This document shows, piece by piece, positions 1 to 5,067 of a stretch of DNA of 5,234 nucleotides. The stretch is from the NCBI GenBank assembly GCA_027056615.1, contig JALUKJ010000071.1, positions 1 to 5,234 of the forward strand, in the 5' to 3' direction. The notes under the pieces are model-generated. The model saw nothing but the letters and a program-made list of their open reading frames with translations, made no database searches and was not told the origin of the DNA. How positions within the stretch are numbered: position 1 is the first letter of the stretch; every line of letters starts with the position of its first letter. This stretch comes from Campylobacteraceae bacterium (GTDB lineage Bacteria; Campylobacterota; Campylobacteria; Campylobacterales; Sulfurovaceae). The translations under genes and the position numbers were made by a program.

Positions 1-69
1 GGTTCTGATTTTTTGTTCGATGAAATCGAACCTACAGGATTTGAGCTTAATTCATTGGCATTGGACTAA
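1..69 (+). CDS. Possible 3' end of an ORF cut by the left edge
   Basis: Frame 1 is open from the window edge to a TAA at 67-69, giving 22 residues that end in FELNSLALD. No family is recognisable from so short a piece. The stretch also contains a perfect hairpin (15-31), so it could equally be non-coding, for example the end of an insertion sequence. No start can be seen because it would lie outside the window. Confidence 0.2.
   Translation, partial: GSDFLFDEIEPTGFELNSLALD
15..31. repeat. Small perfect inverted repeat
   Basis: GTTCGAT (15-21) and ATCGAAC (25-31) are exact reverse complements separated by GAA, a 7-bp stem with a 3-nt loop. No T-run follows on the + strand. On the minus strand the bases after the stem are AAAAAATC, so it is not a standard terminator in either direction. 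It may be part of a mobile-element end or lie within a coding sequence. Confidence 0.4.
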
Positions 70-86
70 AGTCTCCGATTCCTAAA

Positions 87-142
87 AAAAGTGTAAACTA
101 CTTTTCGGTAGATATGAAGGATGCCATATAAATAGCACTTTT
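87..142. other. Possible three-way-junction RNA or DNA fold
   Basis: AAAAGTG (87-93) pairs perfectly with CACTTTT (136-142). Inside it are two adjacent hairpins: CTAC/GTAG (98-101 with 108-111, loop TTTTCG) and ATATG/CATAT (112-116 with 125-129, 8-nt loop), which abut and could stack. It matches no riboswitch I recognise. The stems are short and AT-rich, so chance is a serious alternative. Confidence 0.2.
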
Positions 143-175
143 AGTCAAAGCATCTAAATCAATAGAGAAATAATA

Positions 176-242
176 TAATTAGGAGTATTTTTATCCTATT
201 TTATATATCTAATTAAGAGTAATTTTATCCTATTTAATATAT
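176..242. repeat. Two tandem 33-bp direct repeats with an internal dyad
   Basis: Positions 176-208 and 210-242 match at 30 of 33 bases, with a repeat period of 34 bp. Each copy contains a spaced inverted repeat: TAGGA-N9-TCCTA at 180-198, and TAAGA-N9-TCCTA at 214-232 with one arm base changed. The second copy ends 7 bp before the proposed -10 box of the cytochrome gene, so it covers the -35 region. This is where a repressor or activator would bind. The cognate protein is unknown. Confidence 0.5.
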
Positions 243-249
243 TATAAAA

Positions 250-255
250 TATAAT
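250..255 (+). promoter_or_regulatory. Predicted -10 box of the cytochrome c gene
   Basis: TATAAT lies 22 bp before the ATG at 278, in a very AT-rich stretch typical of Campylobacterota sigma-70 promoters, where -35 boxes are poorly conserved. It would give a leader of roughly 15 nt containing the AAGGA ribosome binding site at 266-270. A neighbouring TATAAA at 243-248 is an alternative. Confidence 0.45.
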
Positions 256-277
256 AATTATTATAAAGGATACTTAT

Positions 278-682
278 ATGAAAAAACTATTAATTTCACT
301 GACACTATTAATAAGTACAACAACGCTTATGGCAGATATTGGAGCAGGAGAAAAAGTTTATAAAGAAAATTGTGCAATATGTCACACTATTAATGGTGGA
401 GGAGGACTAGGACCAGATTTTAATATGGTTGCCTATACAAGACATAAAGAGGAGATAGAACACTACGCTAAAGACCCTTATAGCTTATATAAAAGCTTTA
501 GATATAGTGCTAATGCCATGCCAACACTTCCACTAGAAGACCAACAGTTTAAAGATGTAGCTGACTATATCTCTTCACTTCAACCATTTAAAAAATGGAT
601 GATAAAGAAACAACCAAGTAAAAAAATGATTGTTAAAAATGAAGAGAATAATGAGAGTGTAGAAGTAAAAACAAGAACGTAA
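278..682 (+). CDS. Small exported monohaem cytochrome c
   Basis: A 134-residue protein with an N-terminal Sec signal peptide: MKK, a hydrophobic stretch over about residues 4-18, and likely cleavage after TLMA at 19. The mature protein carries a single haem-binding CAICH motif (C32, C35, H36) followed by a Gly-rich turn and GPDF. M81 in the NAMP segment is the probable second axial ligand, as in class I cytochromes c. It should be a periplasmic electron carrier; its partner enzyme cannot be told from this window. The fold ends near residue 105. A Lys-rich then Glu/Asn-rich tail of about 30 residues follows, unusual for such a small cytochrome. AAGGA at 266-270, 7 nt before the ATG, supports the start. 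It is a stand-alone gene convergent with lysS, with tandem repeats just upstream of its promoter. Confidence 0.9.
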   Translation: MKKLLISLTLLISTTTLMADIGAGEKVYKENCAICHTINGGGGLGPDFNMVAYTRHKEEIEHYAKDPYSLYKSFRYSANAMPTLPLEDQQFKDVADYISSLQPFKKWMIKKQPSKKMIVKNEENNESVEVKTRT

Positions 683-702
683 AGTTTAAAACTTTACGTT
701 CT
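674..702 (-). terminator. Terminator of the lysS operon; palindrome shared by both stop codons
   Basis: AGAACGTAAAGT (674-685) and ACTTTACGTTCT (691-702) form a perfect 12-bp stem with a 5-nt loop. On the minus strand the stem is followed by TGTTTTTAC, a short T-run fitting an intrinsic terminator for lysS. On the + strand the next bases are CTCTGAAG with no T-run, so termination of the cytochrome transcript here is less certain, although the hairpin would still form at its 3' end. Confidence 0.7.
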
Positions 703-2346
703 CTCTGAAGCTCGTTGCTTACAAGCCTTAACATCCATACAGAACATACCTTTTCCTTTTTTAGCAGGTTTTAGCTCTTCTAATACATCATGACCACACT
801 TTTTACACTGTTTAGTTGGGTCAACTTGTGGGGCTTCGGCTACTGGTGCTTCTGGTCTCATGGCAGGGAAAAGAAGAACATCTCTGATGGTGTGTTGGTT
901 GGTAAGCATCATAATAAGACGGTCAATTCCAATTCCTTCACCAGCTGTTGGGGTCATACCATAGCCTAAGGCTCTTACAAAGTCACTGTCCATGTGCATT
1001 GCTTCATCGTCACCTGTTGCCTCTTTTGCGTCAACTTGTGCTTTAAATCTCTCATATTGGTCAATAGGGTCATTAAGCTCCGAGAAACCATTTGCCAACT
1101 CTGCACCTGCAACAAAGAACTCAAAACGCTCTGTAATCTTAGGATTTTCATCATTTCTTCTTGCTAGAGGAGAGATGTCTACAGGGTAGTCTGTAATGAA
1201 AGTTGGGTTAATAAGTTTAGCTTCAACATACTCATCAAATAGTTCTGTTTGAATGTAACCTAGTGTCCAGTTCTCATCATATTTATGGTTGTTCTCTTTT
1301 AAAAATGCCAACCCTTTGTCTCTATCTTCGGCAATTTCTCTTGGAATACCACCAATCTCTACAATAGAGTCAATCCAAGGCACACGTGCAAATGGAGTTT
1401 GAAAATTAATCTGATGTTCACCATAGGTTAAAGTTCGCTCTAATCCAAGAGTATCAAAGATATAATCAAACAGCTCTTCGGTAACCTCCATAAGCTCAAT
1501 GTATGTTTTATATGCCCAGTAGAATTCAATGGCTGTAAACTCAGGGTTATGAGTAGCATCAATACCCTCATTTCTAAAGTTACGGCTAATCTCAAAGACT
1601 GCATCCATACCACCAACAATCAGTCTTTTTAAATAGAGTTCAGGTGCAATTCTTAGGTAACGGTCAATTCCCAAGGCGTTATGGTGCGTAGTAAATGGTT
1701 TAGCATTTGCTCCACCTGGAATAGGGTGCATCATAGGGGTCTCTACCTCTAAAAAGCCTTTATCTTCAAAGAAACGACGAATAGCAGAGACTATTTTTGA
1801 ACGAAGTTTAAAACGTTTGGTTACCTCTGCATCCATAATCATGTCAAGGTAGCGTTGACGATATTTTATCTCTTGGTCTTGAATACCATGGAACTTTTCA
1901 GGAAGAGGTAAAATAGCTTTGGTTACTAAGTTTACTCCTAAGCAGTGAAGTGTAAGTTCTCCTGTTCCTGTGACAAATGGGTAACCTGTCACTTCTATAA
2001 TGTCACCCACCTCAAAGAGTTTTTTAACTACATCATTGTAGTAACCCTCTGGTAGGTCATCACGGTTAAAGTATATTTGTACTAATCCATCTTCATCTTC
2101 TATCTTTGCAAATGAGGCTTTTCCCATAATTCTCATAAACTTAAGACGACCTGTTAGGGTATAGCTTTTGGTTTTGTCTTGTTTCATCTCATCAGTTTGA
2201 AGGTCATGAACGTAAGCACACTCACTTAAAAATTTTGCAGATGGTGTCCCTTTTTTAACTTGATTTGGGTAGGGGTTAATCCCTTTTTTTCTTAATGTTT
2301 CCGATTTTTTAATTCGTTCTTGAATGTATTGATTATTGAATATCAA
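694..2346 (-). CDS. lysS: Lysyl-tRNA synthetase (class II) with extra Cys-rich tail
   Basis: Charges tRNA-Lys with lysine using ATP, in the cytoplasm. Of 550 residues, about 63-145 form the OB-fold anticodon-binding domain. The class II catalytic core follows with motif 1 near 186-206 (ending EVETPMMHPIPGG), motif 2 at 255-270 (RNFRNEGIDATHNPEF) and motif 3 at 469-476 (GEGIGIDR). Bacterial LysRS normally ends just after the LLFPAMRP segment (491-498). Here about 52 residues follow: an Ala/Pro linker, then C514-X2-C517-X18-C536-X5-C542, resembling a zinc ribbon. The start is TTG: an in-frame TAG lies 12 bp upstream and AGGAG sits 6 nt before it. The N-terminus FNNQYIQ also matches what I recall of Helicobacter LysRS. 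It is the last gene of the minus-strand cluster, 52 bp after fur. Confidence 0.97.
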   Translation of the reverse strand: MIFNNQYIQERIKKSETLRKKGINPYPNQVKKGTPSAKFLSECAYVHDLQTDEMKQDKTKSYTLTGRLKFMRIMGKASFAKIEDEDGLVQIYFNRDDLPEGYYNDVVKKLFEVGDIIEVTGYPFVTGTGELTLHCLGVNLVTKAILPLPEKFHGIQDQEIKYRQRYLDMIMDAEVTKRFKLRSKIVSAIRRFFEDKGFLEVETPMMHPIPGGANAKPFTTHHNALGIDRYLRIAPELYLKRLIVGGMDAVFEISRNFRNEGIDATHNPEFTAIEFYWAYKTYIELMEVTEELFDYIFDTLGLERTLTYGEHQINFQTPFARVPWIDSIVEIGGIPREIAEDRDKGLAFLKENNHKYDENWTLGYIQTELFDEYVEAKLINPTFITDYPVDISPLARRNDENPKITERFEFFVAGAELANGFSELNDPIDQYERFKAQVDAKEATGDDEAMHMDSDFVRALGYGMTPTAGEGIGIDRLIMMLTNQHTIRDVLLFPAMRPEAPVAEAPQVDPTKQCKKCGHDVLEELKPAKKGKGMFCMDVKACKQRASERT

Positions 2347-2352
2347 GAATTT

Positions 2353-2357
2353 CTCCT
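2353..2357 (-). promoter_or_regulatory. Ribosome binding site fixing the TTG start of lysS
   Basis: AGGAG on the minus strand lies 6 nt before TTG (2346-2344). The in-frame stop TAG (2358-2356) overlaps it, so no upstream in-frame start is possible. Confidence 0.8.
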
Positions 2358-2382
2358 AGATTTGATTTTGTATTAAAGTTTT

Positions 2383-2400
2383 GGGGTCAGGTACTTATTT
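2383..2400. repeat. GGGGTCAGGTACTTATTT element in the fur-lysS spacer
   Basis: This GC-richer 18-bp block stands out in an AT-rich 52-bp spacer and abuts the fur stop codon, overlapping its last two bases. From memory it resembles GGGGTCAGGT-type repeats found near REP-associated tyrosine transposases in many bacteria. No second copy or hairpin partner is present in the window, so the assignment is tentative. Confidence 0.25.
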
Positions 2401-2863
2401 ATTGTTTATTTTTCTTCTTTTGACAATCTTCACAAATACCTGTGATTTTCATGACATGGTTAGTCATCTTAAAATTAAATTTTTTAGCAATGATTTCTTG
2501 TTGCTTTTCAATAGTGTCATCGAAAAATTCTTCGATTCCACCACACTCCAAACAGACTAAATGGTCATGATGCTCTTTTAATCCAAATTCATATTTTTTA
2601 CCTTGTGTTCCAAATGAGATTGAACTCACAATATTTGCATCTTCAAGAAGGGTTAGCGTACGATAGATGGTTGCTATACCTAGTTTAATATCAGGGTGAT
2701 TCTCTTTAATAAGATTGTAGATATCTTCAGGGGTAAAGTGACCACTGTTATTGTAGATGATATTAAGTATAAGCTCTCGTTGAGTTGTATATTTAAGGTT
2801 GTTTTGTCTTAGTAACTTTTTAAAGTTTTCAAGAACATCATCGTAAGTTATGTTTATGATCAT
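2399..2863 (-). CDS. fur: Ferric uptake regulator Fur
   Basis: A 154-residue cytoplasmic metal-responsive transcription factor that normally represses iron-uptake genes when bound to Fe2+. Residues 1 to about 88 form the winged-helix DNA-binding domain, with GIATIYRTLTLLED (62-75) around the recognition helix. The dimerisation and metal domain carries the Fur hallmark HHDHLVCLEC (98-107; H98, H99, H101, C104, C107) and a second C144-X2-C147 pair, both expected to hold structural zinc. The YDDVLENFKKLLRQ start and GIATIYRTL segment resemble what I recall of C. jejuni Fur more than PerR or Zur. It begins 9 nt after the cvpA stop with only a weak purine-rich AAAGAGA site, suggesting translational coupling. 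I saw no clear Fur box nearby. Confidence 0.93.
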   Translation of the reverse strand: MIINITYDDVLENFKKLLRQNNLKYTTQRELILNIIYNNSGHFTPEDIYNLIKENHPDIKLGIATIYRTLTLLEDANIVSSISFGTQGKKYEFGLKEHHDHLVCLECGGIEEFFDDTIEKQQEIIAKKFNFKMTNHVMKITGICEDCQKKKNKQ

Positions 2864-2872
2864 TTGGTCTCT

Positions 2873-3508
2873 TTAATTTGTTAAGTTGTTATCTTCATTT
2901 GAGAGGTTCTCATCTATTGAGTTAAGATTCTCTTCACTGCTGTTTTCATTACTACTGTTCGTATCAGTTGTAATGGTTTCATTTTCTGTAGTATTGTTAT
3001 CTTTAGATACTCTATTTAAATCAATATTTAAAATAGAGGCTCCTAGTTTTGTCATAGGAACAAAAAGTTTACTCTCTGTTTTTAGTTTTTTAGATTCATT
3101 TTTAAAGAATTCAGATTGGTTAACACCAAAAATAATAAGTGCAAAGATAATAAAGTAACGAGCTGAAGAGACAATGTATCCAAATATTCGACTAATAGGC
3201 GAAATATTGTGCGAACCAAATCTATTAATAATAGAGGAAATAACACTTACAATCATCCATACAGCTATAATAATGATAATAAAACCAACAATTTTTGAAT
3301 AGCTTTGGGCAATGGTTGGTAGAATGTGTTGTTCATTGATTATTTTAATAACGGTAGTATTGAAGTTTGCAGCGAGTGCAATTCCTCCCACAATAGTTAT
3401 AAAGTTCAAAAGCTCTTTTGAAAAACCATTCATAAGCCCTTTTATTGCTAAAAATAGTACAAGAGCAATAATAATAATATCAACAGTATTAAAACCCATA
3501 AAATCCAT
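2873..3508 (-). CDS. cvpA: CvpA-family (colicin V production) membrane protein
   Basis: A 211-residue inner-membrane protein with four predicted membrane helices at about 8-26, 34-50, 73-95 and 108-129. The N-terminus, VDIIIIALVLFLAIKGLMNGF followed by KELL, is the typical CvpA opening: an Asp entering the first helix, then a Gly-rich loop. The molecular role of the family is poorly defined; it has been linked to colicin V production and envelope stress. Residues from about 168 to the end form a low-complexity Asn/Ser/Glu/Thr tail, probably disordered and cytoplasmic or periplasmic depending on topology. AAGG lies 8 nt before the first ATG; a second ATG at codon 4 is less well placed. The same gene precedes fur in C. 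jejuni (Cj0399). Confidence 0.85.
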   Translation of the reverse strand: MDFMGFNTVDIIIIALVLFLAIKGLMNGFSKELLNFITIVGGIALAANFNTTVIKIINEQHILPTIAQSYSKIVGFIIIIIAVWMIVSVISSIINRFGSHNISPISRIFGYIVSSARYFIIFALIIFGVNQSEFFKNESKKLKTESKLFVPMTKLGASILNIDLNRVSKDNNTTENETITTDTNSSNENSSEENLNSIDENLSNEDNNLTN

Positions 3509-3538
3509 AATATATAAACCTTAATAATAATCCATAAT

Positions 3539-3544
3539 TTTATA
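3539..3544 (-). promoter_or_regulatory. Possible -10 box of a cvpA-fur promoter
   Basis: On the minus strand TGTATAAA places a TG directly before TATAAA, an extended -10 form, 30 bp before the cvpA ATG. TATAAT at 3568-3563 is an alternative. Known C. jejuni fur transcription starts from promoters upstream of fur's operon partners, which fits an internal promoter here, but the sequence alone does not prove it. Confidence 0.3.
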
Positions 3545-3553
3545 CAGATTAAT

Positions 3554-3574
3554 TTTTGACAGATTATATCAAAA
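3554..3574. repeat. TTTTGA-N9-TCAAAA dyad in the pilT-cvpA spacer
   Basis: TTTTGA (3554-3559) and TCAAAA (3569-3574) are exact reverse complements around 9 bp that include a TATAAT on the minus strand. It sits between the pilT stop and the cvpA start. It could be an operator over a promoter or a weak hairpin; no T-run supports termination. Confidence 0.25.
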
Positions 3575-3575
3575 G

Positions 3576-4640
3576 TTATCTAAAATTGATATTTTTCTTT
3601 AATTCATCTGGTTTATTTGAATATTGCAAGGCGTGTTCTCTTGTAATAATACGACCATGAAGAAGTTTAAGTAGGACTTGTGTTTGGGTTTGCATCCCTG
3701 TTTTCCCCTGTCCTAGTTGCATTTGGGAGTAGATTTGATGTACTTTATCTTCTCTTATAAGGTTTGCAATAGCATGGTTGGTAACCAATATTTCAGGAAC
3801 AGCAATACGTCCTCCACCGACTTTTGGTAAAAGCATTTGAGAGATAACAGCAACCAATGAGGTTGAAATCATAGTTCGGATCTGTGCTTGTTCATCTCCA
3901 CCAAATACATCAATAATACGGTTAATGGTTCCAGGTGCAGAGTTGGTATGAAGAGTTCCAAAGACCAAGTGACCTGTCTCTGCTGCTGTTAGAGCTGCTT
4001 CAATAGTCTCTTTATCTCTCATCTCCCCAATCAAAATAATATCAGGGTCTTGTCTCATGGCATACTTTAGAGCAGAAGCAAAACTTTTAGTATCTCGTCC
4101 TGTCTCACGGTGAGAAAAGACCGATTTTTTATTTTGGTGAATAAATTCAACAGGGTCTTCAATGGTAACAATATGTTTGTGTTCGGTTAGATTAATTTCA
4201 TTGAGTAGAGCAGATAAAGTAGTTGATTTACCAGAACCTGTAGGTCCTGTAACCAATATAAGCCCCTTTTCTCGTTTAATAAGTTCCTTATATATTTCTG
4301 GAGACTTTAAATCATCTAGTGAGGGAATTTCGGTTGGAATAATACGAAAAGCAGCAGCAATATCTCCAAGAGTACGGTAGTAGTTTGCTCTAAAACGCCC
4401 AATACCTGGAAGCATAAGAGCAAAATCAAGCTCCATATGCTCTTCAAAGGCTTTTTTCTGTTTTTCTGTAAGTAAAGAGTATGCCATCTCTTCAATATCT
4501 TCTCCTGTAAGCACAGGTAGATTAACAGCTCTTAATGCCCCATCAATACGTATTTGAGGTTCAGAACGAGCCACAAGGTGTAGGTCAGATGAACCATGAG
4601 CTACAACCGATTGTAGAAGTTTTTTTATATCTATAGCCAT
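3576..4640 (-). CDS. pilT: Type IV pilus retraction ATPase PilT
   Basis: A 354-residue cytoplasmic hexameric ATPase of the secretion NTPase superfamily that powers pilus disassembly and twitching. The N-terminal PAS-like domain (about 1-100) includes GSSDLHL (16-22). The ATPase core has Walker A GPTGSGKST (132-140), Asp box TIEDPVE (159-165), Walker B IILIGEMRD (201-209, catalytic E206) and His box with H224 and H231. The PilT retraction signature appears as AIANLIRE (290-297), where most PilT proteins have AIRNLIRE, so the Arg is Ala. Length is close to the usual 340-350. ATG is preceded by a weak AAAGA site. No other pilus gene is in the window. It lies between gatC and cvpA, 61 and 67 bp from them. 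PilU is a less likely reading because the motif set is PilT-like. Confidence 0.93.
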   Translation of the reverse strand: MAIDIKKLLQSVVAHGSSDLHLVARSEPQIRIDGALRAVNLPVLTGEDIEEMAYSLLTEKQKKAFEEHMELDFALMLPGIGRFRANYYRTLGDIAAAFRIIPTEIPSLDDLKSPEIYKELIKREKGLILVTGPTGSGKSTTLSALLNEINLTEHKHIVTIEDPVEFIHQNKKSVFSHRETGRDTKSFASALKYAMRQDPDIILIGEMRDKETIEAALTAAETGHLVFGTLHTNSAPGTINRIIDVFGGDEQAQIRTMISTSLVAVISQMLLPKVGGGRIAVPEILVTNHAIANLIREDKVHQIYSQMQLGQGKTGMQTQTQVLLKLLHGRIITREHALQYSNKPDELKKNINFR

Positions 4641-4649
4641 ATTAAATCT

Positions 4650-4668
4650 TTTTATTAATTTAATAAAA
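4650..4668. repeat. AT-only hairpin near the pilT start
   Basis: TTTTATTA (4650-4657) and TAATAAAA (4661-4668) form an 8-bp stem with a 3-nt loop. It overlaps the weak ribosome binding site of pilT (AAAAAGA, about 4653-4647 on the minus strand). A longer outer pairing AAATCT/AGATTT (4644-4649 with 4676-4681) encloses it. The stem has only A-T pairs, so it would be weak in the cell. Confidence 0.3.
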
Positions 4669-4701
4669 CTATATAAGATTTATTCTTTATTTATGTTTAA
4701 G

Positions 4702-4992
4702 CTACTCAATAATCTTAGGAACAATAAAGAAGTCATCTTCAGGCTTAGGTGCATGAGAGAATATATCTTTAACAATTTCAGGCTGTTTTTGAGGTATATC
4801 TTCTCTCATTGGTGTTCCTCCATCAAGAGTTGAGAAAGAGGGGCTAAGATTGTCTGTATCTAACTCTGATAGATTTTCAACATAAGCCAATATCTCACTA
4901 AGTTGACCTGCTAACTCCTCTTTTTTGTCGTCTTCAATTTTTAACATAGAGAGCTTTTCTAATTTTTCCAATACGGTGTTATCTATAATCAC
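4702..4992 (-). CDS. gatC: Asp/Glu-tRNA amidotransferase subunit C, GTG start
   Basis: The small subunit of GatCAB, which amidates misacylated Asp-tRNA(Asn) and Glu-tRNA(Gln); GatC stabilises GatA against GatB. Helicobacter relatives rely on this route because they lack AsnRS and GlnRS. From GTG (4992-4990) the protein is 96 residues, the usual length. It shows the family pattern: VLEKLEKLSML helix (7-17), ILAYVENLSELDTD (34-46), MRED (62-65), then APKPEDDFFIVPKIIE at the end. AAGGA at 5002-4998, 5 nt before GTG, supports this start. An in-frame ATG at 5019-5017 would add nine residues (MLQLFKRTT), but it has no ribosome site and lies inside the promoter -10 box. First gene of the minus-strand cluster; gatA and gatB are not in the window. 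Confidence 0.9.
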   Translation of the reverse strand: MIIDNTVLEKLEKLSMLKIEDDKKEELAGQLSEILAYVENLSELDTDNLSPSFSTLDGGTPMREDIPQKQPEIVKDIFSHAPKPEDDFFIVPKIIE

Positions 4993-5017
4993 AGTTGTCC
5001 TTTTAAATAATTGTAGC

Positions 5018-5023
5018 ATTATA
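5018..5023 (-). promoter_or_regulatory. Predicted -10 box of the gatC operon promoter
   Basis: TATAAT on the minus strand, about 25 bp before the GTG of gatC, predicts transcription from about 5011 with a leader near 19 nt that contains the AAGGA site. The -35 region (TACACA at 5046-5041) is weak, as expected for Campylobacterota. The dyad at 5049-5067 lies immediately upstream. Confidence 0.5.
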
Positions 5024-5048
5024 ATAGAAGTTAAATTAAATGTGTAAA

Positions 5049-5067
5049 TAGGAGATAAAAACTCCTA
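5049..5067. promoter_or_regulatory. TAGGA-N9-TCCTA dyad upstream of gatC
   Basis: TAGGAG (5049-5054) and CTCCTA (5062-5067) are perfect inverted arms around an A/T-only centre. With flanking TAATTA on one side, its reverse complement matches the repeat at 176-198 at 20 of 23 positions, with the same arm spacing. It lies about 25 bp upstream of the gatC -10 box, suggesting an operator or activator site. The binding protein is unknown. Confidence 0.45.

Noticed and set aside
15..45. tRNA T-arm on the minus strand (GGTTCGATT)
   Set aside because: The flanking bases do not form a T-stem, and no acceptor, anticodon or D-arm can be drawn.
84..142. Cyclic-di-GMP (GEMM) riboswitch
   Set aside because: The AAACTAC-loop-GTAG arrangement is faintly similar, but the conserved GACGCAAAGCC-type core and the second helix are absent.
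992..1189. Open frame of 65 codons on the + strand
   Set aside because: It lies wholly antisense to the catalytic core of lysS, shows no ribosome site and no family resemblance; it is a shadow of the real gene.
2886..3158. Open frame of 90 codons on the + strand
   Set aside because: Antisense to cvpA. Its Ser/Phe/Leu-rich product mirrors the Asn/Glu-rich and hydrophobic codons of the real gene.
3312..3524. Open frame of 70 codons on the + strand
   Set aside because: Antisense to the membrane helices of cvpA, with no ribosome site.
4162..4380. Open frame of 72 codons on the + strand
   Set aside because: Antisense to the Walker A region of pilT; not a separate gene.
5017..5019. ATG as start of gatC
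   Set aside because: It overlaps the TATAAT box, lacks a ribosome site and would add nine residues not typical of GatC. GTG at 4992-4990 fits better.
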